The position numbers and the translations under genes were made by a program. Positions 24,311-32,652 of a stretch of 38,319 bases of DNA are shown here, piece by piece. The notes under the pieces are model-generated. The model did no database searches and had not been told where the DNA came from. It saw only the letters and a list, made by a program, of their open reading frames with translations. Each line of letters begins with the position of its first letter. Within the stretch, counting starts at the first letter, position 1. This DNA comes from DATGHS01 sp035307785 (GTDB lineage: Bacteria > Planctomycetota > Planctomycetia > Gemmatales > Gemmataceae), in assembly GCA_035307785.1 (NCBI GenBank), contig DATGHS010000062.1, positions 1 to 38,319 on the forward strand, in the 5' to 3' direction.

Positions 24311-25642
24311 ATGACTGATCGCGATTTGCGTTGTTCCCGCCGGAAGTTCCTGGCCAGCGCGGCGGCGTTAGCCGTGGCCACGCAGGCCAAGTTACCGGCC
24401 GCGGAACCTGCGGACCCGCATACGAGTTTTCGCAGCCGGCCGGCGAAACCGTCGCTCGATGGCCGCAAGCCAATCGCCGTGGCCACCACAGTGTACCGGC
24501 CGCTATCGCACTCGTTCCACATTGCAGGCCGTTTCCTGCACGGCTATGCGACCGATTGCGGTTTTCATACGCCGCATCAATATGTTCACAGCGTTTACAC
24601 GGAACAGACGCCGGAGAACGATCTCACCTCCGACCTGGCCCGCGAATTCAACTTTCAGCGCGCCAAGTCGATTTCCGAAGCGCTCCTCGACGGCGACAAG
24701 CTGGCCGTCGAAGGCGTGCTGTTGATCGCCGAACACGGCAATTACCCGCGAAATGAAAAGGGCCAGATTCTCTACCCGCGCTGGGAGATGTTCCAGCAAA
24801 TTGTGGAAGCGTTCCGCAAAGCGGGTCGAAGCGTTCCGGTGTTTTGCGACAAGCACCTGTCGTACGACTGGAAGAAAGCGAAGCAGATGGTCGACTGGTC
24901 GCGCGAGCTGAAATTCCCATTCATGGCCGGTTCGAGCCTGCCGGTCACCTGGCGGCGGCCGGAATTGGAATTGCCACTGAACGCACCGGTTGAAGACGCG
25001 CTGGTCGCTGCCTATGGTCCGATTGAGGTTTACGGATTTCACGCACTGGAAGCGCTTCAGTGCATGCTGGAGCGGCGCAAAGGTGGCGAGACCGGCATTC
25101 GAGCTGTCACGTGCGTCACTGGAAAAAACGTGTGGAAGGCCGGCGATTCCGGCGCGTGGAGTTGGGACTTGCTCGACGCAGCGCTTAGCCGCAGTGAAAC
25201 GGTTTGCCCCGGCGACATTCGGCAAAATGTGGGGGCCTTTTCGGTGCAAGGCCAGCCGGCCGCGCCGGCCACCGCCTTCCTGATCGAGTACCGCGACGGT
25301 ACCCGCGGAACCGTCTTGTTGCTCAATGGCCACATTCAGGATTTCGTGTTCGCGGCCAAGGTGCGCGGCGAGAGCCGGCCCGCGTCGTGCATGTTCCACC
25401 TGCCGCCGCCGCCCGGCGCCCGGTATTTCGACGGCTTGGTGCTGAATATCGAAAAACTATTGAACAACGGCCGCTCGCCGTATCCGGTCGAGCGCACGTT
25501 GTTGACCTCCGGCGCGCTCGATTACTTGATGACGAGCCATTTCAAGCGCGGCGAACGCATCGAAACGCCGGAACTGGAAGTTCGCTATACCGCGACGGCG
25601 GAGAGCAACTTCTTGCGCGGCTCGGTAGCCCCGCCGGTTTGA
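24311..25642 (+). CDS. Tat-exported protein of unknown function
   Basis: 443 aa. The N-terminus carries a twin-arginine signal (CSRRKFLASAAALAVATQAK), so the protein is exported folded. The mature part begins KPIAVATTVYRPLSHSFHIA and contains DCGFHTPHQYVHSVYTEQ, VEGVLLIAEHGNYPRNEKG, VFCDKHLSYDW, IEVYGFHALEALQCMLERR and GTVLLLNGHIQDFVFAAK. The early alpha-beta pattern and the later KHL, FHALE and LLNGH segments vaguely recall an exported Gfo/Idh/MocA-like fold, but no GxGxxG nucleotide loop is visible, so I do not assign one. The gene is monocistronic, ended by a hairpin shared with scpB. Confidence 0.8.
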   Translation: MTDRDLRCSRRKFLASAAALAVATQAKLPAAEPADPHTSFRSRPAKPSLDGRKPIAVATTVYRPLSHSFHIAGRFLHGYATDCGFHTPHQYVHSVYTEQTPENDLTSDLAREFNFQRAKSISEALLDGDKLAVEGVLLIAEHGNYPRNEKGQILYPRWEMFQQIVEAFRKAGRSVPVFCDKHLSYDWKKAKQMVDWSRELKFPFMAGSSLPVTWRRPELELPLNAPVEDALVAAYGPIEVYGFHALEALQCMLERRKGGETGIRAVTCVTGKNVWKAGDSGAWSWDLLDAALSRSETVCPGDIRQNVGAFSVQGQPAAPATAFLIEYRDGTRGTVLLLNGHIQDFVFAAKVRGESRPASCMFHLPPPPGARYFDGLVLNIEKLLNNGRSPYPVERTLLTSGALDYLMTSHFKRGERIETPELEVRYTATAESNFLRGSVAPPV

Positions 25643-25658
25643 GAAAGCGAAACAACCT

Positions 25659-25724
25659 CGGATAACATGGATAGCACGGATAAGAAAATCCTCGATTTCT
25701 TATCCGTGCTATCCGTGTTATCCG
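25659..25724. terminator. Hairpin between convergent genes, also a dispersed-type repeat
   Basis: Arms 25659-25687 and 25696-25724 pair over 29 bases with one mismatch and an 8-base loop. The stem is made of repeated ggata/tatcc units and is followed by tggttttcttttt. It separates the Tat-exported protein gene from the convergent scpB and can serve both as terminator. Confidence 0.75.
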
Positions 25725-25739
25725 TGGTTTTCTTTTTGC

Positions 25740-26276
25740 CTACAACCGTTGCAAATCACCTGTCTGTGGCAAATCGTCGAGGCTGCGCAGGCCAAATAGT
25801 TCCAGGAACCGAGCGGTCGTCTTGTAGCGCGCTTCTTTCGGGTTGCCTTCCGGCGACTCCACCGCCACCAGACCCAAGCGCACCAACTGCTGCAACGAAC
25901 CGCGCGAATCCGTGCCGCGCTGGCTGTCCAGCTCCACCTTGCTGATGGGCTGGCGGTACGCGATCAGCGCCAGCACGTCGAGCGATTGCGGCGTCAGGCG
26001 CGCTTCGCGTGGCGAACCGAGCAAGCGCTCACGCACGGTTCGAAATTGCGGCTTGAGCCGCAGCACGAAGCCTTCTTCCGAGGCGTAAATCAAATAGGGC
26101 CGCGCTTGCCGGCGATAGTCGCGATTCAAGGAATCGATTGCTGCCAGGAACTCATCTTCAGGCAAGTGCCGAATAATCTCTTTGGCGCGTGCCGCGGTTA
26201 ACGGCGCTCCCCCCACGAAGAGTAGTGCCTCAATGATGCGCGGCACCGGCGGCGGACTGGGGGCTTGATCCTTCAA
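25740..26276 (-). CDS. scpB: Segregation and condensation protein B
   Basis: 178 aa. ScpB is the winged-helix kleisin partner that, with ScpA and SMC, condenses and segregates chromosomes. Visible family features are IIEALLFVGGAPLTA at the N-terminus, ALIAYRQPISKVELDSQRG with SRGSLQQLVRLGLV (second winged helix), and the ending ARYKTTARFLELFGLRSLDDLP. The start is TTG at 26276, with gaggaag on the minus strand at about 7-9 bases. No scpA or smc is adjacent. A block of degenerate palindromes lies between its start and the DUF420 gene upstream. Confidence 0.93.
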   Translation of the reverse strand: MKDQAPSPPPVPRIIEALLFVGGAPLTAARAKEIIRHLPEDEFLAAIDSLNRDYRRQARPYLIYASEEGFVLRLKPQFRTVRERLLGSPREARLTPQSLDVLALIAYRQPISKVELDSQRGTDSRGSLQQLVRLGLVAVESPEGNPKEARYKTTARFLELFGLRSLDDLPQTGDLQRL

Positions 26277-26317
26277 GAGCTTCTTCCTCTAAATTCACAA
26301 TAGTGCGGGTATACAAG

Positions 26318-26412
26318 CCCGAAGCGTCACCGAGGATTCGCCCTCGCTTACGCTCACGCTGCACTAACCCGAAGCGTCAGCGAGGAATGGCAGAATCCCT
26401 CGCTTACGCTTC
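26318..26412. repeat. Two copies of a palindromic repeat upstream of scpB
   Basis: The better copy has arms gaagcgtcagcgagg (26371-26385) and cctcgcttacgcttc (26398-26412), with one mismatch. A more degenerate copy starts with cccgaagcgtcaccgagg at 26318. The right end abuts the stop codon of the DUF420 gene. The sequence resembles dispersed planctomycete palindromes; it has no T-run. Confidence 0.7.
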
Positions 26413-26415
26413 CGA

Positions 26416-26808
26416 CTAGTGCAGGAAAAAGATCCCTGTAACAAACGTCCCCGCCCAGCACAGCAGGAACACGCAGCCCACCGCAATATGCAAGCGCCGG
26501 CGGTGCGACCAACCGCTCAGCAGCATAATCGGCAGAAGCACCGTGGATGGAATTGAGAAGCTCAGGTGAATCCGCATCATCCGCTGGGCGGATTCATCGA
26601 AGTAATCGAACAGCCTTGGATCGACAAAGCGAATCAGGAATTCGAGACCCAGGACCGCGATCAGCGTCAGTGCGAAGAATACGGTGTTGATCCGGCCGTG
26701 CCAGCGGTAGTTGCCGCGCGCCAACATGAACAGCGCCGCGGCCAGCAGCACCGTCACACTTCCCACCGCCACTTTCAGGCCGAGAATGACATTGGGCCCG
26801 GTCAGCAC
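26416..26808 (-). CDS. DUF420 membrane protein
   Basis: 130 aa with four hydrophobic segments (about 7-29, 40-60, 80-98, 108-128). The GTG at 26808 is the start, with ggaggaga 6-7 bases upstream. The architecture and the positions of HGRINTVFF, RIHLSFSIPSTVLLPIMLLSG, HRRRLHIAVG and WAGTFVTGIFF fit DUF420, small membrane proteins often found near cytochrome oxidase assembly genes. No oxidase gene is next to it here. It lies between scpB and the sugar-isomerase-like gene, all on the minus strand. Confidence 0.78.
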   Translation of the reverse strand: MLTGPNVILGLKVAVGSVTVLLAAALFMLARGNYRWHGRINTVFFALTLIAVLGLEFLIRFVDPRLFDYFDESAQRMMRIHLSFSIPSTVLLPIMLLSGWSHRRRLHIAVGCVFLLCWAGTFVTGIFFLH

Positions 26809-26873
26809 AGACTCTCCTCCTCGCGTTACGATAGCGAGAAGGCCGTGCGCTGTCCCGCTTCACCCACGTCCCG

Positions 26874-27761
26874 TCACGAAGCAAAAATCTTGTCCATACG
26901 CTCGGACAGATCCTTCAGCGCGGCCGCATCGGCCGACTGGCCGCCGGGCTGCTCGGATATGCCCCAACCAGCGTAGCCGATGTCATCGAGCGCCTTCATG
27001 ATTGCCGGCCACTTGTTGTCGCCCTCGAAAAACTTCACGTTGAAGCGCTTCTGGTTGCTGTACTCCTTGATGTGCAGTTTCAGAATGCGCTTGCCGAGAA
27101 TCGGAATCCACTCTTCCGGCGCGCCGTAGCGGATGATATTGCCGATGTCGAAGTGCCAGCCGACGGCGGGGCTGTCGATGGCGTTCAGGAATGCAATGGC
27201 TTGCTCCGGCTTAGTGATGAAGTCGTTCCAGACATTCTCAATCGCGATCTTCACGCCCAGGTCTTGAGCGATGGGCGCCAGCAACTTGATTTGCTCGACC
27301 GAGCGCTCGAAGCACTGATCGTAGGAAACGTCCTTGTTCACCACGCCCGGCACTACCAACACCGACGTGGCCCCGTAGCGCTTGGCATCCCGCAGGGCCA
27401 ACTCCACGCCCTCGCGGCCCCGGCGGCGAACCTTTTCATCGGGATGCGATAGTGGCGAACTCCAGTGGGTGCTGCAGCAAACGCTCGCCGGCTTCAGACC
27501 GGTTTGCTCGAACGCCTTGAGCACGTCTTCCTGATTCATATGGCTGTTGGGCTCGACGCCGTCGAATCCGGCCGCCTTCAGCGCCTGGAATTGCTCCAGG
27601 ACAGTTCCCTTGATGCCAATGGTCCCGTACATCATGGCTTTCTTGATGGCGCGTTTCTTGGCCGGCGGCTCGGCGGTCTGTGCGGCGAGCGGAGACATGG
27701 CGGCCAAGGTCAGGCCGGTGCCGAGCTTCAGAAAATCGCGACGTTGCATTGGGCGGCTCAT
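26874..27761 (-). CDS. Tat-exported sugar phosphate isomerase/epimerase-like TIM barrel
   Basis: 295 aa. The ATG at 27761 is preceded by gagga at 7 bases. A Tat-type signal (MQRRDFLKLGTGLTLAAMSP) is followed by a xylose-isomerase-like / AP-endonuclease-2 TIM barrel. Metal-site segments are FDGVEPNSHM, SVLVVPGV, VKIAIENVWND, VGWHFDIGNIIRYG, LKLHIKEYS and GYAGWGISEQPGG, giving the usual Glu, Asp, His and Glu ligands. Exported copies are abundant in planctomycetes and probably act on sugars; the substrate is not deducible. Its divergent neighbour is a proline-rich secreted protein gene. Confidence 0.88.
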   Translation of the reverse strand: MSRPMQRRDFLKLGTGLTLAAMSPLAAQTAEPPAKKRAIKKAMMYGTIGIKGTVLEQFQALKAAGFDGVEPNSHMNQEDVLKAFEQTGLKPASVCCSTHWSSPLSHPDEKVRRRGREGVELALRDAKRYGATSVLVVPGVVNKDVSYDQCFERSVEQIKLLAPIAQDLGVKIAIENVWNDFITKPEQAIAFLNAIDSPAVGWHFDIGNIIRYGAPEEWIPILGKRILKLHIKEYSNQKRFNVKFFEGDNKWPAIMKALDDIGYAGWGISEQPGGQSADAAALKDLSERMDKIFAS

Positions 27762-27894
27762 CGTGTTGTCCTCATTTGTATTTCCAGCGTATTACTGCCG
27801 TTGGCCGTAGTTATACGCGAACTACGAGGCAACGGTTAGCCGCGAGGCGCAGTCTTCACAGCGGAGCGGTTAGATTTGCCACGATTTTGGAAAA

Positions 27895-27928
27895 AACCGT
27901 TGACACGGTTTGCTCGCGAAGGTATTGA
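27895..27928 (+). promoter_or_regulatory. Promoter of the proline-rich secreted protein gene, with an overlapping inverted repeat
   Basis: ttgaca (27900-27905), a 17-base spacer and tattga (27923-27928) match a sigma-70-type promoter, about 88 bases upstream of the ATG at 28016. The -35 box is centred in an inverted repeat aaccgt-tgac-acggtt (27895-27910), which could be an operator. Confidence 0.5.
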
Positions 27929-28015
27929 GTGGCGCGCCGCGGTATGGGCTCTTCCTGCCGAAAGGACCACGGATGGCGCCTTTCGGCCGGACGGGCCAAC
28001 GACTTGAGGAAAACC

Positions 28016-28387
28016 ATGAAACACGGAAAGATTTTCGCCCTGGCCACGGTTGGCTTATTTGCACTGACGTCGGCAATGCATGCACAGTTGCCGACCTCCG
28101 GCAGCACGAACATGCAGTTCGTACCGATTGATACGACCAAGAACCTGGCCGCTCCGGTGCCGGCAATGAAGCCGCCGCCACAACAGCAGCAACCGAAGCC
28201 GCTGCTGGCCCGCATCGGGGACCGGTTGGCGGCCCTGAACCCGTTTCGCCCGAAGCAACCGCCGGTTCGGGTGCCGGGCCCCTTAGCGCCAACCAACCAG
28301 TTGCCGGCCAGCCAGCAACCGCCGGCCAACGCCGGCGCGCCGGGCTTGCCGCAGATTCCACCGATTGCACAGGGCTCGAGTCGCTAA
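28016..28387 (+). CDS. Small proline-rich secreted protein
   Basis: 123 aa from the ATG at 28016, with gagga 6 bases upstream. A signal peptide (MKHGKIFALATVGLFALTSA to MHAQ, about 1-23) is followed by a Pro/Gln-rich mature part: MKPPPQQQQPKP, PFRPKQPPVRVPGP and repeated QLPASQQPPAN-like runs. No Cys and no catalytic motif are present. Such proteins may be cell-envelope linkers, but function is not deducible. Upstream are a good promoter and a possible operator; downstream is a 10-bp hairpin. Confidence 0.75.
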   Translation: MKHGKIFALATVGLFALTSAMHAQLPTSGSTNMQFVPIDTTKNLAAPVPAMKPPPQQQQPKPLLARIGDRLAALNPFRPKQPPVRVPGPLAPTNQLPASQQPPANAGAPGLPQIPPIAQGSSR

Positions 28388-28437
28388 TCTCGGATTCACC
28401 CAGTCTCCAGATGGCTGGCGAAGGGAAAATTTCCCCT

Positions 28438-28461
28438 GGGTAGCCGCACCCGCGGCTACCC
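28438..28461. repeat. Hairpin after the proline-rich protein gene
   Basis: Perfect 10-base arms gggtagccgc (28438-28447) and gcggctaccc (28452-28461) with a 4-base loop. It sits about 50 bases after the stop and could end that transcript, but lacks a T-run. It shares the gtagccgc head with the repeats at 221-251 and 4107-4170. Confidence 0.65.
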
Positions 28462-28622
28462 ATCGCCACCATGCCGCATTTCCTTTTGTCCGTTGTCAAA
28501 GATGAGCGCGCCTTTTCCTGCCACTTTTTCGTTGCACCAGCCTCTTCCGTCTGGTACAAGCGATAGATCGGCAGTCTAATGGGAATCTTGCTCTGCCACG
28601 GCCAGCTTCGTTGAGGTGCACC

Positions 28623-31217
28623 ATGTCGCGCTGTCTGGTCCTGCTTGCCGTTTTCACCGCAGTTCTCACGAGTTCTCTGCCGGCCCAGTCGCCGGCGGAT
28701 GACAAATCGGCCGACGACTCGTTGCCGGCCGATGCGGTTTTGCGGATTGGTTCGAGCCGCTTCCGCAAAGGCGAATTCGGCGTGAATGCGTTAACACCCG
28801 ATGGCCGCTGGCTCATTGCCATGAGCCAGCGCTCCACTATCTCGGTTCTCGATGCCGGCACCGGCAAAGAGGTCCGCCAGTTTGGCATCAAGAACAATCC
28901 GATGCCGGTCGAGTGGATGCGACTAACCCCTGATGGAACGCGGCTGCTCGTCTCGAATATGGGCTCGTACACGGTTTGGAATGTGGCAACCGGCGCCCTG
29001 GAGCGCACGTTTCAGCTCAAGAAAGACCAAGTGGAGATGGGCCTGCGGCGCGCGGTTGTTTCGCTGTCGCAAGACGGCAAGCTCGCGGCATTCGGCACCG
29101 AATTCGGCCGGCGCCAAGAAAAGGTCTCGATCCCGATTATCGAGTTGGCAACCGGAAATGTCGTCCAAAGCGTGACGCCGCTTCAGAATGAACAGATCCG
29201 GGCGACGCTCTCGCCGGACGGCAATCTGCTGGTCACCAGCGGGCGGATCATGTTCACCGGCGCGGCCAATAATCGCCAGGACGAGCTGGAAAAAAGCCGC
29301 ACCATGCAAGTCTGGGACGTGGCTACCGGCAAGGAAAAATTCCAGATCAAGACCGACCAGTTCAACATTCAATACGCCACGTTTTCGCCGGATGGCAAGT
29401 ACATCGTGACCGGCACCGGCGGTGCGTCACTCTGCTTTTGGGATGCAGCCACTGGCGGCGAGGTGCGGCGGCTGGCGGGCTTGATCGGTCTGGGGCCGAA
29501 CGTTGCATTTTCCGCCGATGGCAAAACGGTTGCCGCCAGCGCCGGCAAGCATGTTCATACCTGGGAACTGGCGACCGGGAAGCGCACCGGAGTGTGCCAG
29601 TCGCCCGGCGGGGCGGTGCAGGGGATCGTGTTTACCCCGGCCGGATTTCGCGCCTGGTCCGCCGACGGGATGGCAACTCACATCTTCGACGTGCCTTCGG
29701 GAAAAGCGCTGACGCCGCTCGGCGGGCACACCTATTCGTTGGCCGCGCTCGCCTTCACGCCCGATGGGAAGACCTTGTTCTCCGCCTCGACCGATGGACA
29801 GATTCGCCGCTGGAACCCAGCAACCGGTCAGGAGCAGGGGCCGCCGGTTGAGCTTCCGGAAGACGAGAACATGCCGCGAGGTGTGCGGAACAACCGCGGG
29901 ACGGCCATCGTCTTTTCACCCGACGCCAGCCACTTGGCGTTTTCGACCAATTTTCGCGGTAACGTGCGCTACTTCGACGTCCTAGCTGGGCGCGAAGAAT
30001 GTGCCTTCGACGTGCTGCAAAGCGATGTTCCATCGCTGGTCTTTTCCCCTGACGGCAAAAGACTCGCGGCCGCCAGCCGCATGATCGGCCAGGGCAGGCC
30101 GCTGGCGATTTGGGACGTGGCGACTGGTCAAATTGCGCCGATGCCGGCCCTCGATGCTGCCGGCCGAGGCCTGCGCGATCAAGCTGCAGTGGCTTTTTCT
30201 CCCAATGGACGGCACATCGCGTTCGGCAGCCGCAATATCGGCGCCGCGGGCGGCGGTCCGCGCAGCGAACTCTATGTTTGGGATCCGAGCACGGGAAAGG
30301 ATCTGGTGCAAATGACGCCGCCCATCGACGCTCGCTTTCTTGCCTTTTTGCCCGACAACCAAACGCTAGCAGTCGCGGGCTTCAACCAGCGCGTTGTGTT
30401 GTGGGATGTCGCGGCCAAAAAGGAGCGCTATTCGCTCGCATTGGCAAACGGCAATTTCACCGGCCCGATGGCAATCTCGCCCGATGGCCGCTTGTTGGCG
30501 CTCGGGGTGATAAATGCCGATTCCTCAATGGGCAAGGTTGTGGTCTGGGAATTAGCATCGGGCTTTTTGCGACATGAATTCGAGGGGCACGCCGGTTTAA
30601 TAACCGCGCTGGCCTTCGCGCCGGATGGCCGAATGCTGGCGACCGGCGGTTCCGACACCACCATTGTCTTGTGGGACCTGGGTCGAAGCCCGGCCGGGCC
30701 AGCCGCCAAGGCCGAAATGCTGGCCGCAGCCTGGGAGGACTTGCAACGCGAAGACGGCAAAAAGGTGACTGCGGCCATTCGCACGCTGCTGTCGAATCCC
30801 GGCGCCACCATCAGCCTCATTCGTGAAAAAGTCCCGCCCGTGCCGGCCGAGAAGATCGATGCGCAAGAGATTCAGCGGCTGATCGCCAGCCTCGACCACC
30901 CGCAATTCAAGATTCGCGACAAGGCCACACGCGACCTGGCCGCGCTTGGGCCGGCCGTTCGCGAACCGCTCAAGCAGGCGCTGTCGGGAAATGTATCCGC
31001 CGAATTCCGCAACCGCGCGGAAAAGGTGCTCGAACAAACATATCGCTCCGGTCCGGAACTCGTTTCCCTCCGCCCATTGCGCGCGCTGGAGATCTTGGAA
31101 CGCATTGGCACGCCGGAAGCACGAGCACTGGTCGGAGCGCTTGCCAAAGGCCGACCCGGCTCCACGCTTACCCTGGAAGCCGAGCGAGCGCTGAGGCGCA
31201 TACCGGACGGACGGTAG
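28623..31217 (+). CDS. WD40-repeat protein with a HEAT-like C-terminal domain
   Basis: 864 aa. The ATG at 28623 follows gagg and opens a signal peptide (MSRCLVLLAVFTAVLTSS to AQSPADD). Many WD40 blades follow, typical signatures being FSPDGKYIVTGTGGASLCFW, FTPDGKTLFSASTDGQIRRW, FSPDGKRLAAASR and FAPDGRMLATGGSDTTIVLW; they suggest one or two beta-propellers over about 45-700. The C-terminal part (about 735-864) is helical and HEAT-like: LIASLDHPQFKIRDKATRDL, LGPAVREPLKQAL, RALEILERIGTPEARALVGA. This WD40 plus HEAT-like layout recurs in Gemmata-type genomes. It is exported, probably a scaffold, and monocistronic. Confidence 0.9.
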   Translation: MSRCLVLLAVFTAVLTSSLPAQSPADDKSADDSLPADAVLRIGSSRFRKGEFGVNALTPDGRWLIAMSQRSTISVLDAGTGKEVRQFGIKNNPMPVEWMRLTPDGTRLLVSNMGSYTVWNVATGALERTFQLKKDQVEMGLRRAVVSLSQDGKLAAFGTEFGRRQEKVSIPIIELATGNVVQSVTPLQNEQIRATLSPDGNLLVTSGRIMFTGAANNRQDELEKSRTMQVWDVATGKEKFQIKTDQFNIQYATFSPDGKYIVTGTGGASLCFWDAATGGEVRRLAGLIGLGPNVAFSADGKTVAASAGKHVHTWELATGKRTGVCQSPGGAVQGIVFTPAGFRAWSADGMATHIFDVPSGKALTPLGGHTYSLAALAFTPDGKTLFSASTDGQIRRWNPATGQEQGPPVELPEDENMPRGVRNNRGTAIVFSPDASHLAFSTNFRGNVRYFDVLAGREECAFDVLQSDVPSLVFSPDGKRLAAASRMIGQGRPLAIWDVATGQIAPMPALDAAGRGLRDQAAVAFSPNGRHIAFGSRNIGAAGGGPRSELYVWDPSTGKDLVQMTPPIDARFLAFLPDNQTLAVAGFNQRVVLWDVAAKKERYSLALANGNFTGPMAISPDGRLLALGVINADSSMGKVVVWELASGFLRHEFEGHAGLITALAFAPDGRMLATGGSDTTIVLWDLGRSPAGPAAKAEMLAAAWEDLQREDGKKVTAAIRTLLSNPGATISLIREKVPPVPAEKIDAQEIQRLIASLDHPQFKIRDKATRDLAALGPAVREPLKQALSGNVSAEFRNRAEKVLEQTYRSGPELVSLRPLRALEILERIGTPEARALVGALAKGRPGSTLTLEAERALRRIPDGR

Positions 31218-31252
31218 CTGAAATGAATTTGTGTACAGGTATCAGAATTCCG

Positions 31253-31284
31253 AAGAATTCCGACTTGGCGAGATCGGAATTCTT
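31253..31284. repeat. Hairpin after the WD40 gene
   Basis: Perfect 11-base arms aagaattccga (31253-31263) and tcggaattctt (31274-31284) with a 10-base loop, 36 bases after the WD40 stop. A tandem copy of agaattcc precedes it. Possibly a weak terminator; no T-run. Confidence 0.5.
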
Positions 31285-31456
31285 GCGAATACCGCAAGTC
31301 CAGGTCCGCCATTATTTCGAGCAGCGCGGTCCGGGGCCGAAACACATCGGCGGATGAGACGCCGGTGCCGCAGTGTGAGGGGTTCAGTACGGTGGCGGAT
31401 TCGTCGTCCAGCCCTGAAGGGGAAAAACAAGAAGCTGAGTCGTTCAACACACCAAG

Positions 31457-31527
31457 CTACCCGGCCTGGATTCGAACCAGGACAAAGAGAGCCAAAATCT
31501 CTTGTGCTACCGTTACACTACCGGGTA
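31457..31527 (-). tRNA. tRNA-Gln (anticodon UUG)
   Basis: On the minus strand the 71-base sequence folds as a cloverleaf. The acceptor stem TACCCGG pairs with CCGGGTA, with discriminator G. The D arm is GTGT...GCAC. The anticodon stem AGAGA/TCTCT holds loop TTTTGGC with anticodon TTG, the T arm is CCTGG-TTCGAAT-CCAGG and the variable loop has 4 bases. The U1-A72 pair is typical of bacterial tRNA-Gln. CCA is not encoded. It lies alone between the WD40 gene and the sigma factor gene. Confidence 0.93.
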
Positions 31528-31537
31528 ACGCGTTTGC

Positions 31538-31566
31538 ACCATACATTGCGCGAGCGCAACGGGCAA
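31538..31566 (-). promoter_or_regulatory. Probable tRNA-Gln promoter
   Basis: On the minus strand TTGCCC (31566-31561), a 17-base spacer and TATGGT (31543-31538) resemble a sigma-70 promoter, ending 10 bases before the tRNA 5' end. This fits a short tRNA leader removed by RNase P. Confidence 0.45.
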
Positions 31567-31917
31567 TCGCGTCGTCATTCTAGCATCCCCGAGGGGATTC
31601 GGGAGCGCCAGTTGTTTGCGATTGTTCGGCTTACCTGCATGGCTAAATCCGTGTAGTTGCCAGCTTCCGGGGCCGCCTGTACATCAAGATATTTGCCCAC
31701 GACACCAGTCACCTCGGCAGGCTGCCGCCGAGGCCACGAGCATCTTCTTCGACTGCCCGTAGTCCTTGGCGTTGTCCTAACGAGGCGACCGAATGTTTGG
31801 GGCGTCCAAATAAATCGGCGCACGGCAATTCCCGACGCGCTGGCTGTACAACACACCCGCCGAGCCCATCCCGCGGGAGCAACGAGAGCAGACGGCCGGT
31901 CGACAACTGCAACATTC

Positions 31918-31947
31918 TTGAGCAGATCCTTTTCGCTGTTCTATATT
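31918..31947 (+). promoter_or_regulatory. Candidate promoter of the sigma factor-kinase operon
   Basis: ttgagc (31918-31923), an 18-base spacer and tatatt (31942-31947) lie about 70 bases upstream of the sigma factor start. A small inverted repeat ccgcc...ggcgg (31956-31973) follows in the leader. The rest of the 31528-32019 gap holds no gene I can support. Confidence 0.4.
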
Positions 31948-32019
31948 TGTCATAACCGCCGCATTATTGGCGGATCACGGGTTGCAATTTTAATCTCCTA
32001 TTGGCGGGAGCACCGCTAC

Positions 32020-32652
32020 ATGAATGCGCGGGATGTCGGAGCCCGTGAACCAGACCGCGCCTCCGATGCGCGGCTGCTACAAGAAATCCAGTCCGGCGAA
32101 GAGCTCGCCGCGGAAGAATTGTTTCGGCGGTATGCGCCGCGTTTGGGCGCCTTTGCCCGCAAACGGTGGCCGGCCGTGCTGGCCAGCCGGCTCGATCCCG
32201 AAGATGTTATTCAGTCGGTGTTTCGCAGTTTCTTCCGTCACGCGCGGCAGGGAATGTACGAGCTTTCCCAGGAAGACGAGTTGTGGAATCTGTTGATGGT
32301 CATCTGCATCAACAAACTCCGCGTGCAATATGTTCGCCATTGCGCCGCCAAGCGCGACGCGCGCCGCACTCAGTCTGCCAATGCCGAATGGCTGACGGCG
32401 CTTTGGACCGATCCGGATGCGACGCTGGATTTGATCGTTCGCGACCAGATCGAGCGACTGCCCAGCGATCATCGGCGCGTGGCCGAGCTTCGCTTACAAG
32501 GCCACGAGGTAGCGTCGATTGCGGAATTGATTGGCCGATCTCGGCGTTCGGTCGAACGACTCCTTCAGGAGTGTCGCCAACGCCTGTTGCAATCCATGCG
32601 CGAAGCGGAGGAAAAGGCGAATGAAAACCCGGAGGATGCCGGTAATCGATGA
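32020..32652 (+). CDS. ECF-like RNA polymerase sigma factor
   Basis: 210 aa from the ATG at 32020, with gggag 9 bases upstream. Region 2 spans about 18-85: LLQEIQSGEELAAEELFRRY, LDPEDVIQSVFRSFFRHA. Region 4 spans about 145-195: IERLPSDHRRVAELRLQGH, EVASIAELIGRSRRSVERLL, the helix-turn-helix that contacts the -35 box. There is no region 1 or 3, as in ECF factors. Its 3' end overlaps the start of the Ser/Thr kinase gene by 32 bases, so the two are translated together. This is a common planctomycete pairing in which the kinase probably controls the sigma factor. Confidence 0.92.
   Translation: MNARDVGAREPDRASDARLLQEIQSGEELAAEELFRRYAPRLGAFARKRWPAVLASRLDPEDVIQSVFRSFFRHARQGMYELSQEDELWNLLMVICINKLRVQYVRHCAAKRDARRTQSANAEWLTALWTDPDATLDLIVRDQIERLPSDHRRVAELRLQGHEVASIAELIGRSRRSVERLLQECRQRLLQSMREAEEKANENPEDAGNR

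Noticed and set aside
28623..31217. WD40 gene repeats as a DNA-level repeat array
   Set aside because: The periodicity comes from WD40 blades in the protein; DNA copies are diverged, so no separate repeat element is claimed.
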